Source of the DNA: Lactobacillaceae bacterium AF64-9pH9TA
GTDB lineage: Bacteria; Bacillota; Bacilli; Lactobacillales; Lactobacillaceae
NCBI GenBank assembly: GCA_027681045.1
Contig: JAQDCK010000004.1
Span: 95,980 to 159,979 of the forward strand
Direction of reading: 5' to 3'
Length of the DNA stretch: 64,000 bases
The notes beneath the pieces are model-generated. The model saw only the letters and a program-made list of their open reading frames with translations, was not told the origin of the DNA and did no database searches. Shown here one piece after another: positions 8,287-17,416 of the stretch (its first letter is position 1; each line of letters starts with the position of its first letter). Both the position numbers and the translations under genes were made by a program.

Positions 8287-10700
8287 TCTTGCACATCCTT
8301 ATCATTCTTAACTTTACGGTTGTTTTGGAAATAATCTCTGATCAAGCGGCCGCTCCCCCGCCAGAAATGACCATTGACGATGAAGAGAATGTCTTCGACC
8401 ATCGGCCGGCTAATCGTGTCCCCCATCATCTTCGTCATCGCTCTAAAAGGCATATTGTAGTTAAAGAGGAAGTTCAGGTCTGGCTTGCTATTTTCCAGGC
8501 TCTCCTGGATCTTCTTGGCCAGCCACTTGGCAGTCGCCCGGCCCAGCCAGGACTTGGCATTGGTCATTTCCCGCAATGGGTCATTCCACTCCAGTTCCCG
8601 CCGGCCAGCTGGCAGATTTTCCGGCAATTTTGCCCCATAGAGGTCCGCGAAATCATGGTCAGTCACCAGCAAGAGCTTGCCTTCCTTATACTTGTCATAG
8701 CTGCTACTTGCCGCCACTTCCGGGACAATGCCCCGCTTTAAGTCATATTCGCCGGTCAAAACAATATCAGCAACGTTGCGGCCAAGCATGATCTGGTAGC
8801 GGCCCTTTTCTTCCTGCCAAGTTCCCAAGCTCTGGTCAAAGTAGCGGAAGGAGTATTCATCAAAGGGGATTGAGACCCGCTTGCTCTCGCCCGGCTCCAG
8901 GTCCACCTGGGTCCAGCCCTTTAGTTCCCGCTTAGGGCGCAGCAAAGGTGAATCTTCCTTGCCAATGTAGAGCTGGACTGTTTCCTTGCCGGCCACTTTG
9001 CCGGTGTTGGTCACGTCCAGGCTGACCCCTTGGTCAGTGATCTCTAAGTTGCTCAAGGCAAAAGTGGTGTAGCTCAAGCCATAGCCAAAAGGATACTTGA
9101 CCTTGACGCCAGCCGTTTCATAATAGCGGTAGCCAACAAAGATGCTTTCCTTGTAGTAGGCATTGTGCTTTTCTTCTGGGAATTCATTGTCAAAGGGAAT
9201 ATCAGTTTCCGTCAAAGGATAGCTTTCAGCCAGGCGGCCGGACGGGTTGTATTTCCCGGTCAAAACTTCCCAAACCGCGCTTGGGCCAGCCTCCCCGCCC
9301 AGGTATTCGTGCAGGATCGCGCTGACCTTGTCTTCCCAGGGCAGCGCGACTGCCGCCCCACCTGAGAGGACAACAATAATCGGCTTGCCCGTCTTAACCA
9401 GTTCTTCCAGCAAGTTGACCTGACAAGGCGGAATAGCTAGGCTGGTCCGGTCAAGCCCTTCTGACTCCGCGCTTTCATCAAGGCCAACGTTAACCACGTA
9501 GACCTCACACTTGTCAGCCAGGGCCTTGGCTTCTTCAACCAGTTCCGCCTTAGCCTCCCCCTGGCGCGGGCAGCCTTGGGCATAGCCCACCAGGTCGATA
9601 GGGTAGTCCTTGGCCGTGTCCAGCAGACTTTCCAGATCATGGGAGTTGATCAAGGATGAGCCAGCCCCTTGATAGCGCGGGTTCTTGGCAAAGTCGCCGA
9701 CCAGGGCCACCTTGGTTCCCTTAGCTAAAGGTAGGATTTGATCTTTATTTTTCAAAAGAACCAGGCTCTTCTTAGCGGCATCACGGGCCACGGCATGCTG
9801 CTCTTCCCAAGAAAAAGCACCGGCCGCGGGCTTCTTTTGAGCTTCCAAGATAACCGTGAGCAGTTCATCGACCCGCTGGTCCAGGATTGCTTCGCTCAGC
9901 TGACCATTTTCAACAGCTTGAACCACTTCTTCGGCCGCGTTGACCCCCAAGCCGGGCATGGCCAGGTTGCTGCCGGCCTTGATACCGGAGACATGGTCAT
10001 TGTCCCCGCCCCAGTCAGTTACCACGTAGCCGTCAAAGCCCCAGTCTTTACGAAGGGTATCAGTCAAGAGCCACTTGGATTCATTGGCATAGCTGCCATT
10101 GATTTCATTGTAAGAAGACATGATAGACTTTGGCTTGCCTTCTTTGACGGCAATTTCAAAATTGGTCAGGTAGAGCTCGTGCAGAGCCCGCTGGTCCACA
10201 ACCGAGTTGGAGGCCATACGGCGGGTTTCCTGGCTGTTGACGGCCAGGTGCTTTGGCGTAGCGATCGTGCCATTTTCCTGCAGGCCCTGGATCATCCCGG
10301 CGGCCATTTTACCGGCCAAATAAGGGTCTTCACTGAAGTATTCAAAGCTCCGGCCCCCGCGGGGGTTGCGCTTGACATTGAGGGCGGGTCCTAAGACCTG
10401 GTCAACTTCAAGGCGGCGGGCTTCCCGGCCTAAGGCGCGTCCGACTTCCCGGCCAACGGCTGGATCCCAGCTGTTAGCCAGGGTGGCTGAAGATGGGAAG
10501 CAGGTAGCTGGTTCACTGCCATTTAAGCCCAAGTGGTCCCCGGCCCCAGATTGTTTCCGCAGACCGAATGGTCCGTCTGACAAAAAGATGCTCTTCAGCT
10601 TGCCTTTGATTGCCCGGGTCTGCCATTCGCCCTGACCAGCCATGAGCAGGGCTTTCTCTTTAAGGGTCAATTGGTCGAGCAATTTTTGATTCTTTAACAT
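8283..10700 (-). CDS. GH3 family beta-glucosidase (cytoplasmic)
   Basis: 805 aa with classical GH3 order: N-terminal barrel (LSDGPFGLRKQ; KHLAVNSQETRR; nucleophile Asp in YVVTDWGGDNDH near residue 225), C-terminal alpha/beta domain (KKSLVLLKNKDQILPL), Fn3-like domain (DVTNTGKVAGKETVQLYIG) and a ~120-residue tail. No signal peptide, so it acts in the cytoplasm on imported beta-glucosides or oligosaccharides. The ATG is preceded by GGAGG with 9-nt spacing. It is the first gene of a two-gene operon with the GtrA-like gene. The promoter carries a cre-like site. Confidence 0.9.
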   Translation of the reverse strand: MLKNQKLLDQLTLKEKALLMAGQGEWQTRAIKGKLKSIFLSDGPFGLRKQSGAGDHLGLNGSEPATCFPSSATLANSWDPAVGREVGRALGREARRLEVDQVLGPALNVKRNPRGGRSFEYFSEDPYLAGKMAAGMIQGLQENGTIATPKHLAVNSQETRRMASNSVVDQRALHELYLTNFEIAVKEGKPKSIMSSYNEINGSYANESKWLLTDTLRKDWGFDGYVVTDWGGDNDHVSGIKAGSNLAMPGLGVNAAEEVVQAVENGQLSEAILDQRVDELLTVILEAQKKPAAGAFSWEEQHAVARDAAKKSLVLLKNKDQILPLAKGTKVALVGDFAKNPRYQGAGSSLINSHDLESLLDTAKDYPIDLVGYAQGCPRQGEAKAELVEEAKALADKCEVYVVNVGLDESAESEGLDRTSLAIPPCQVNLLEELVKTGKPIIVVLSGGAAVALPWEDKVSAILHEYLGGEAGPSAVWEVLTGKYNPSGRLAESYPLTETDIPFDNEFPEEKHNAYYKESIFVGYRYYETAGVKVKYPFGYGLSYTTFALSNLEITDQGVSLDVTNTGKVAGKETVQLYIGKEDSPLLRPKRELKGWTQVDLEPGESKRVSIPFDEYSFRYFDQSLGTWQEEKGRYQIMLGRNVADIVLTGEYDLKRGIVPEVAASSSYDKYKEGKLLLVTDHDFADLYGAKLPENLPAGRRELEWNDPLREMTNAKSWLGRATAKWLAKKIQESLENSKPDLNFLFNYNMPFRAMTKMMGDTISRPMVEDILFIVNGHFWRGSGRLIRDYFQNNRKVKNDKDVQE

Positions 10701-10733
10701 ATAGACTAACCTCCATCGATCTTAACAAGACTA

Positions 10734-10762
10734 ATCATACGCTTATAGAAAGCGGTTTATTT
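10734..10762 (-). promoter_or_regulatory. Promoter with cre-like site for the cytoplasmic GH3 operon
   Basis: Minus-strand -10 TATGAT (10734-10739) with AAACCGCTTTCTA (10747-10760) in the spacer, almost the same block as at 7554-7580. The shared layout suggests co-regulation of the two GH3 genes by CcpA. Confidence 0.55.
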
Positions 10763-10832
10763 TTCTACCGCATTTTTTGCCTTTTTTCCCACATAATTTG
10801 TCAGCTGGCTAGCTTACCAGGCAAAAGCCCGC

Positions 10833-10838
10833 TATAAT
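10833..10838 (+). promoter_or_regulatory. -10 element of the two-component operon
   Basis: TATAAT lies 51 bp before the response-regulator start. The -35 region is weak, as expected for an activated promoter, but no clear LytTR direct repeat was identified. Confidence 0.45.
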
Positions 10839-10889
10839 AAATGCTGTTTGTAAGCAATACCATGCCGCTAGTAAAGGAGCGTTTAAATT

Positions 10890-11606
10890 ATGCGAATTGC
10901 GATCGTTGAAGACAATCAGTCAGAAATGGAGCGCCTCAGCGCCCACTTCGCCCGCTACCAGCAGGAGTACCAGCAGAACTTTGAAATTGTTTGGTTTGAC
11001 AATGGCCTGAAGTTCCTGGAAAGCTTCAACCATAATTTCGACGTGATCTACTTGGACGTGCAGATGCCGCTGATGGACGGAATGACGCTGGCGGCTAGGA
11101 TCCGCAAAATCGACAAGACAATCCCGCTGATTTTTGTCACCAATTATGTCCAATATGCCATCGACGGCTACAAGGTTGATGCCAGCGACTTCTTGCTTAA
11201 GCCGGTCAATTACTTCAACTTCCGCGAGCACTTCAAGCGGATTGAAGACCGCTTCAAGCGCCAGGAAGACGCGATTGCTATTACTACTTCAGAAGGGATC
11301 GTCAAGGTCTTGCTGGATGAGCTGTATTATGTTGAAAGCAATGCCCATACCATCTTCTACCATGTGCTGAGCGATGGGAGTGAAAAAGTCCTGGAAACTT
11401 CAGACACGATGAAGAATGTTGAGCAAAAGCTGGCTGACTATAATTTCTACCGCTGCAACAACAGTTTTATCGTCAATTTAAAGCACGTTGCCGGCGTCAG
11501 CGGGAGTGACGTCTTGATCGCCGACACCCGGCTGCCGATCAGCCGCCCGAGGAAAAAAGCCTTCATGAACGCCTTGACTGAATACATGGGAATGGGGGGC
11601 AAGTGA
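10890..11606 (+). CDS. LytTR-family response regulator
   Basis: 238 aa. The receiver domain (~1-120) has acidic residues in IVEDNQ, the phospho-acceptor Asp in VIYLDVQMP and a conserved Lys in FLLKPVNYFN. A LytTR DNA-binding domain (~140-235) has YYVESNAHTIFYHV and FYRCNNSFIVNLKHV. This is the AgrA/ComE/FsrA type. AAAGGAG precedes the ATG. The stop overlaps the start of the downstream kinase. Such pairs usually answer a peptide pheromone or control bacteriocin or wall genes; no pheromone precursor was found beside it. Confidence 0.9.
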   Translation: MRIAIVEDNQSEMERLSAHFARYQQEYQQNFEIVWFDNGLKFLESFNHNFDVIYLDVQMPLMDGMTLAARIRKIDKTIPLIFVTNYVQYAIDGYKVDASDFLLKPVNYFNFREHFKRIEDRFKRQEDAIAITTSEGIVKVLLDELYYVESNAHTIFYHVLSDGSEKVLETSDTMKNVEQKLADYNFYRCNNSFIVNLKHVAGVSGSDVLIADTRLPISRPRKKAFMNALTEYMGMGGK

Positions 11607-12919
11607 TGGAGATCAATTTGCCTGATATTCCCCGCTATTACACGGCTTTGGCGGAAAGCCTGGCCTGCATCATGATGATTGAGCAGCTGCCCCGTCAGCA
11701 GATCCGGAATAGGCGCTGGCTTGGCTACATTGCATTTGCCCTTGGCCAGCTGGTCCTGCAGTATTTGGCTGGACAGTTGACGCTGGCTTTCTGGCTGCCA
11801 GGAATGTTTGCCAATTTAGCTTGGATGGGCTTCATGATTGGTTACTTAGAACAGACATCCACGGATGTTAAGTTCTACCACCTCAGCCGGGCCTTCATAA
11901 CAGCAGAATTTATGGCGGCCCTGGCCTGGCAAGTTTACTGCCTGAGCATCCAATTCGTTGATCAGGCCTTTAGCAAGGGCCTTGAAATTCTGACCATGAT
12001 CATCATTTACACCTTGATCATCGCAGTCTTACATTATTTGCCCAAAAGCTCCCCGGACAACTACTCCCTCTTGCACATTTCCCATAAGTCTGCTTTAAAC
12101 AGTCTTTTGATCATGGCCATGGTTTTCGCCGTTAGCAATATCGGCTTCCTCTTCCCCCGGGGACACTTTTACGTGGGCAATGGCTTTACGATTTTTACTG
12201 TCAGGACCTTCGTAGATCTCTGCGGCCTGCTCCTGTTTTCCTTGCAGGAAAATCAGCGCTATGAACACTATTTGCAGCGGGATTTGACCAACATGAACAA
12301 CATGTTCAACACGCAATATGAGCAATATGAGGCTTTTCGGGAAAGCAATGAAATCGTCAACCAGCGCTTCCATGACTTAAAGCACCAGCTGGATATCATT
12401 GCCCTTGAAAGCAATTCAGCTAAACGGGATGAGTATATCAAGCGCCTGCAGGATGAAATCAAGCAATATAAGGCCGATGTTAAGACCGGCAATCCGATTG
12501 TTGATGTGGTCTTAACCAGAAAGAATGCCTACTGCATCAAGCACGGGATTACCCTGACCTGCATTGCCAACGGCCGCTTGCTAGACCAAATCGATACCAT
12601 GGACCTCTGCAGCTTGCTGGGCAACAGTCTGGATAACGCCATTGAAGCTGTCAGCAAGATCCCTGACCCGGAGAAGCGGCTAATTGACCTGCGGATCACG
12701 CAAAAGGGAAATCTGGTTGTCTATAATATCCGCAACTATACCGAAGCCCAGCCTAAACTGGAAAATGGTGCCCTGCCGAAAAGCACCAAGCAAGATACCG
12801 GCCGGCCCCACGGCTACGGCCTGCGCAGTATTGAACAGATCGCCAAGCGCTACAACGCCACCATGAACTTGAGCGTCAAAAACAACTGGTTTTCCCTTAC
12901 CGTTATGTTTGTAAGGTAG
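11606..12919 (+). CDS. GHKL-type sensor histidine kinase
   Basis: About 437 aa. Six or so N-terminal membrane segments (~1-205) precede a coiled linker and the HPK10-type phospho-acceptor region NQRFHDLKHQLDII (~255-268), then a GHKL ATPase domain with N-box NSLDNAIEAV and a glycine motif GRPHGYGLRSI. This is the AgrC-like kinase partnered with the upstream regulator. The start ATG at 11606 shares one base with the regulator stop; a GTG at 11603 is an alternative. The signal is unknown. Confidence 0.88.
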   Translation: MEINLPDIPRYYTALAESLACIMMIEQLPRQQIRNRRWLGYIAFALGQLVLQYLAGQLTLAFWLPGMFANLAWMGFMIGYLEQTSTDVKFYHLSRAFITAEFMAALAWQVYCLSIQFVDQAFSKGLEILTMIIIYTLIIAVLHYLPKSSPDNYSLLHISHKSALNSLLIMAMVFAVSNIGFLFPRGHFYVGNGFTIFTVRTFVDLCGLLLFSLQENQRYEHYLQRDLTNMNNMFNTQYEQYEAFRESNEIVNQRFHDLKHQLDIIALESNSAKRDEYIKRLQDEIKQYKADVKTGNPIVDVVLTRKNAYCIKHGITLTCIANGRLLDQIDTMDLCSLLGNSLDNAIEAVSKIPDPEKRLIDLRITQKGNLVVYNIRNYTEAQPKLENGALPKSTKQDTGRPHGYGLRSIEQIAKRYNATMNLSVKNNWFSLTVMFVR

Positions 12920-12973
12920 CCTAGAAAGATAGCTGGGCTGCCGGCAGAGATGGGGAAACAGCTTTACATGTGA

Positions 12974-13014
12974 AACAGGGATGCAATCCGTTATTGGACT
13001 GCATCCCTGTTTTG
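12974..13014. terminator. Bidirectional terminator
   Basis: ACAGGGATGCA (12975-12985) pairs with TGCATCCCTGT (13000-13010), followed by TTTT on the + strand and TTTCAC on the minus strand. It separates the kinase gene from the convergent SIR2 gene. Confidence 0.85.
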
Positions 13015-13052
13015 TCGCTTATCATCAATTTGGTTAAAAAGCTGTTCGCCTT

Positions 13053-15941
13053 TTACGCTGCTTTTTCGACGAAATATTTCATATATATTTTCAATTCTTG
13101 ACTATCTAAAGTTCTACTAAAATACTGTTTTTTAACTTCTTTGGCAACATTCTCACAAACAATTGGTTTCTCAGCCAGTTTCTTCAGAAGTCCCCCAGAG
13201 CATCTTAATAACCAATTCAAGTCAAAGTTGTTGTAATCATATCCATCAACATCTACTAACCATTTACTAATCTCAATACTAGATTCTTTGATCACCTTAA
13301 CTACCTTTTCTTTGTCCTTGACAGCTTGAGGATTAACCAAAATTAAGTTGCAGTATGCTAAAGCAACATCTTCTTCATCACTAACATGTCGTTGCCTTTT
13401 TTGTTGTTTTTTCAGCCAATTGATAATTTTGGCATTGTCGTCTTTCTTCATGCTAATAATGTTTTCTCGCACCAAGTTTAGATATCTGACATACCCGCTA
13501 GAAGTAGGTACTAGATCACCGATACCTTGAACTTCTCGAATCTTTCTTCGGATTTCCTTGGAGCACCATTGATAAATATCAACAAGAGTATCAATTTTTC
13601 GCTCTCTAATTAGATCATCAATTTCAATTGCCAAGCTGCTATCCACCTTGCCACAATGCGAGGCCAAAGTTCGTGTCAATTCTATATGTGAACTCGGATT
13701 CTTTTCTTTAGCTGTTAGCTCTAAGTCTTTTTTCAAGATTTTTTTGATTGTTTTTTTAGCATTTTTCTGAAGTAAATCCCCCTGCTCTGCTGCTACTAGA
13801 AGATAAACTATTTCATTACGATAGAGATCAAAATTCATAAAGGTTGTATTTTCTTCAATTCCTTCTAGGAGTGATTCAAATATGCCTTGATCTATCTTTA
13901 TGTAACGGCATATAGTAATCAATTTCCAGAATAGCTTCCTTGAATAGATTCTGTTTCCTTGGTCATTATTAGCAACTAACTTTGAAACTACCGTATTTAA
14001 GTATCTATTGGCTTCTTTATCAATCGAAATTGAAGCAAGGTCATAGTCTCTAAAAATTTCTCTTATTTCCTTTGCATCATCTGTAAATCTCAACATTACA
14101 AAGATATCAAACCATTCTAAGTTAGATGATGTGACATTATAGCTTGAAAGTCCACAAAAGCTATCCTTCAAAATTTTAGTGGGAGTAGCAGTTGATTCTA
14201 AAATAGTTCTCATGTACACATGAAATATTGCAGTATTTTTTCTCTTGTGGTCTAACAGAATGTTGTTATAAAACTCATAATAGAAGAAGTCTTTCATATC
14301 ACTACGTAGAGCTTCATAAGCCGGATCCCCGTTTTTTGCCAAGAATTGTGACTTTGCTTCTTTCAAAGTCTTTTTCCTCTGCATATATATTTCTTGAAAT
14401 AACGAATAAGAAATAGAGAAACTGGACAGTTCCTTTAAAAAATTCATATGTTTTCTTTCACCAACTGGTAAGGTTTCAAACGTTTTATCTAGATCCAATT
14501 CATTTTTCTCATCGAGCTCCTTGGATGACTCTTCATTGCTGTTTCTCTTTGCCAACTGCGAATCATATTTAAGATTCACTTGAGAAATAAAATATTGCGG
14601 CAACTTCTTTTGACGATAATATTGCCAACTTGCGCGTTGCAAGTAATTATAACTACCCACATAATCTTCCAAATAGTAATCGATAGCTGCTAATTTCATT
14701 GATTGTTCTGGATCATCGTTATTGATCGTGATTTCGTACTCATTTCTTAATGCTGTTAGTTCTTTGAAATCAAAATCAAGTACCGCCTGTACCCAAGAAT
14801 CTTTAATAATTGGCTTATCAATTTTATGAATTTGATTATCTATTTGATAGGAGTTAATACCGCTCCTTTTGATAATTTTTTGAATAAAACTTGCTTTTTT
14901 AGAATTACGCTCATTGTAAAAAATACATTTCAAAAGTTTTTTAGCTGCTTCCTCTCGCTTTTTATCCAGGTGGTCTTTAACGTAAATCTGGCCTGATTCT
15001 ACCGATATATTATATTTTCTGAGTATTTGAACAATATACTTCGTATACACATACTTAAAATCAGCAAACGGTTTAAGTTCATCATTAATACTATCAATAG
15101 GATCTTTTACATCACTTAAAACTAAGTTTAAAGCATACTCTAAATTCTTAGAAACAGAACCTTGATCTTCAAACCAAGACTTTGTAAAAATTACATTAAC
15201 TCCTAAATTACGGTAGTATCGTTCTACATTTCTATCAAACTCCTTATCTGCTTCAAGCATATACGCTCTTTGGATATCATTCTTTAGAACGTTCTTAACC
15301 CATGTGAAAATCTGCTTGGTATCTGGATCGTCGAATGAGTAACCTATAAACAAAATAACCTTGCTACCGACAAGTGATTTTACATAGTTCTCTATCAGCT
15401 TGAAATTTTCTGAATAATTTAGATAGTCATCTTCCTTTAAGACAAAATTATCGTGCTCAAAGTCACCATGCATCTTAATAAGTTCTTTTCCTGGCTGAGC
15501 ATAAGCTAATTCAGAGTCTTGGCAAATGGGTTGAATGAATTGATTTCTATTTTGAAAAGCTTGTTCTATCAAATTATCGTAATTTGTAGTAATGATTGTA
15601 TTGAGATCAAAGTCTACGATTTGGTTATGGATTTTGCACGGTTTTAAGACATCGACATATCTGAAAATCTGTTTCATAAACTGAGTATATTCTTTTTTAC
15701 CACGGTCATTGTAGTAAAATTGTGGAATCTTTAAATTATCAAAATCGTTCGGGTCAACTCCTACAGCTTTAGCAATCTGATTAACTGCTTCACTCCACAA
15801 CGGCATGCCAGAATTCTTTGATACACCAGCACCCACAAACAATACTAGCTTTTTGCTAAGCATCGCTTCCTTGATTATTCTCTTAGATTCCTCATATGAA
15901 GCCTGCAATTGCTCATCTAATTTCCAATTTTCTTTACTCAT
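13053..15941 (-). CDS. DSR2-like SIR2-domain anti-phage protein
   Basis: 963 aa. The N-terminal SIR2 domain has VLFVGAGVSKNSGMPLW (NAD pocket, ~34-49), IITTNYDNLIE (Asn120), LIKMHGDFEHDNFVLKEDDY (His158) and FIGYSFDDPD (~198-207). From memory, the catalytic pair of Bacillus DSR2 is N133/H171, with the same 38-residue spacing. The remaining ~650 residues are a helical C-terminal region without recognised motifs, as in DSR2 (about 1005 aa). DSR2 depletes NAD+ after sensing phage tail-tube protein. The start at 15941 is chosen because GAGGG precedes it; upstream in-frame codons lie in the IS66 remnant. The gene is AT-rich compared with core neighbours, consistent with transfer. Confidence 0.8.
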   Translation of the reverse strand: MSKENWKLDEQLQASYEESKRIIKEAMLSKKLVLFVGAGVSKNSGMPLWSEAVNQIAKAVGVDPNDFDNLKIPQFYYNDRGKKEYTQFMKQIFRYVDVLKPCKIHNQIVDFDLNTIITTNYDNLIEQAFQNRNQFIQPICQDSELAYAQPGKELIKMHGDFEHDNFVLKEDDYLNYSENFKLIENYVKSLVGSKVILFIGYSFDDPDTKQIFTWVKNVLKNDIQRAYMLEADKEFDRNVERYYRNLGVNVIFTKSWFEDQGSVSKNLEYALNLVLSDVKDPIDSINDELKPFADFKYVYTKYIVQILRKYNISVESGQIYVKDHLDKKREEAAKKLLKCIFYNERNSKKASFIQKIIKRSGINSYQIDNQIHKIDKPIIKDSWVQAVLDFDFKELTALRNEYEITINNDDPEQSMKLAAIDYYLEDYVGSYNYLQRASWQYYRQKKLPQYFISQVNLKYDSQLAKRNSNEESSKELDEKNELDLDKTFETLPVGERKHMNFLKELSSFSISYSLFQEIYMQRKKTLKEAKSQFLAKNGDPAYEALRSDMKDFFYYEFYNNILLDHKRKNTAIFHVYMRTILESTATPTKILKDSFCGLSSYNVTSSNLEWFDIFVMLRFTDDAKEIREIFRDYDLASISIDKEANRYLNTVVSKLVANNDQGNRIYSRKLFWKLITICRYIKIDQGIFESLLEGIEENTTFMNFDLYRNEIVYLLVAAEQGDLLQKNAKKTIKKILKKDLELTAKEKNPSSHIELTRTLASHCGKVDSSLAIEIDDLIRERKIDTLVDIYQWCSKEIRRKIREVQGIGDLVPTSSGYVRYLNLVRENIISMKKDDNAKIINWLKKQQKRQRHVSDEEDVALAYCNLILVNPQAVKDKEKVVKVIKESSIEISKWLVDVDGYDYNNFDLNWLLRCSGGLLKKLAEKPIVCENVAKEVKKQYFSRTLDSQELKIYMKYFVEKAA

Positions 15942-16008
15942 GTGTTCCCTCACAGTTGTAACATGCAATTCATTTTGCCGTTTTGCCTTAATTATAAAAT
16001 AAAAGTAA

Positions 16009-16536
16009 GGTAAGCGCCCAATACGCAGTATATTAAAATCCCATCCTAGCAATGCTAAGATGGGATTAATCAGTTTATGGGACATTTGCTGAACATTTTC
16101 AGACCATGGTAAATAAGCTTCAAGACGTTGACTTTTTAATACGGGCAGTTTATTCAGAAAAAAGGATCAAGGTTGAAGCTCTGCTTAACCATGCAAGCAA
16201 ACAAGTCGACCTCTAGGTGTATGTTGGTCTTACCACAAACAATGAACACGCAACCTTGTTTCTCCAGATTAATCATGGCTCAAGAACCTGTCTACGACTT
16301 CGAGCATAAGCTCGTTAGTGGCATCACTGTAAAATTGCAGCTCAACCCCATTGGACTTCAATTTAAAAACAAGCCGGTTCTTTCCGAGCCGGTTCTTAGG
16401 TCTGATTCTGTCCTTTGGCAGCTCGAGCGGTACGATAGGATGTTCAGTCATAATATCGTGTTCCTCCGTATTCAATTGTTAAGAACAGTATATGACTTTG
16501 ATACGAGAGACCGATAGATACTCACTATTTGGTGCT
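16009..16536 (-). mobile_element. Internally deleted IS66-family remnant (inverted copy)
   Basis: On the minus strand this holds an IS66 left end near 16536 (GCACCAAATAGTGAGTATC), a remnant of the tnpA end (16269-16475, ending NELMLEVVDRFLSHD) and the first ~40 codons of tnpB (VFIVCGKTN, then SFNLDPF). A jump follows to the last tnpC codons (match to LEAYLPWAED of the other copy) and the right end with the 31-bp hairpin at 16037-16067. The outer end is GTAAGCGCCCAATACGCAG. It mirrors the copy at 19195-21356 in opposite orientation, with left ends facing the methyltransferase/ATPase genes. Confidence 0.8.
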
Positions 16537-16545
16537 TCCAAAAGA

Positions 16546-17415
16546 CTAAATTTTAGTAAGATTTACCTTACCATACGAATCAATTTCTGTAAGCTTACTA
16601 GCAAATAGATACTCTTTAGCCATTTTCTTTTGATTAGCTGAATATCTAAGACTGTATTCAAAAGACTGAACATATGGGCGATACAAGTTCAGTATCTCCT
16701 CTTCATGATCATATGTAGTAATCCACTTGTAATCAATTAAATCAACAATATTTTCTGCTAAAATTTTATGCTCCTCATTACTTGGAAACGATAAATATAG
16801 GTTTCTACCTTGCTTGAAATAAGGGGGGTCGAAGAAAATAAATGTATCTTTAGAATCGTAATTCGGTAACTCTGTGCAAATAAATTTCTTTGCATCAAGA
16901 TTACTTAAAATAATCCGGTCTCTCTTAGCTGCTATACGTCTTATTTTTTGTTTCAAGGCTTCTTTATTGAACCTACAATCTATCTTGTACTTTCCGGCTT
17001 GACTCTGGCCTCCGATTGGACCTCCTTGAATAATGCCACTAACATTAGTACGATTCAAGAAAAGAGTGGAAAAAGCGTTTTCCAATGATTGTGGTTGTGT
17101 ATGAAATTCTTTATGAATTGAACGTTGTTTATGCCATTCAGTTAAATTAACATTCGTCCGATCAATAAGGCTAACAAGATCTTCTGTTTCGTTAAGAACT
17201 GCATACCAAACTGCATATATTGAAGGATCATAGTCATTCATAACGATTCTATCAACTTGCCCATTGAACAAGAGATGCAGAGCTATTCCAAAACCACCTG
17301 CAAATGGTTCAATATATGTTCTTGGAGAATCGTTTTGCTTGATCAAGCATTCTACAAATTTAGATAATTGGCTTTTCCCTCCAGGATATCGAAGTATTGA
17401 ATCTGTGCTTGGCAT
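16546..17415 (-). CDS. D12-class N6-adenine DNA methyltransferase
   Basis: 289 aa. Motif I-like RYPGGKSQLSKFV at the N-terminus (AdoMet binding), YIEPFAGGFGIALHLL, MNDYDPSIYAVW, and the catalytic motif IFFDPPYFKQGRN (~200) identify a Dam/D12-type methylase. Length is normal. The start at 17415 lies 1 nt after the stop of the upstream ATPase gene and is preceded by AAGGGGG, so the two genes are coupled. The target site cannot be read from the sequence. It may protect host DNA from the partner OLD-like nuclease (inference). AT-rich, unlike the core genes. Confidence 0.88.
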   Translation of the reverse strand: MPSTDSILRYPGGKSQLSKFVECLIKQNDSPRTYIEPFAGGFGIALHLLFNGQVDRIVMNDYDPSIYAVWYAVLNETEDLVSLIDRTNVNLTEWHKQRSIHKEFHTQPQSLENAFSTLFLNRTNVSGIIQGGPIGGQSQAGKYKIDCRFNKEALKQKIRRIAAKRDRIILSNLDAKKFICTELPNYDSKDTFIFFDPPYFKQGRNLYLSFPSNEEHKILAENIVDLIDYKWITTYDHEEEILNLYRPYVQSFEYSLRYSANQKKMAKEYLFASKLTEIDSYGKVNLTKI

Positions 17416-17416
17416 C

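Noticed and set aside
15942..16085. N-terminal extension of the SIR2 protein
   Set aside because: These codons lie in the IS66 right end and its hairpin; a good ribosome site precedes the ATG at 15941.
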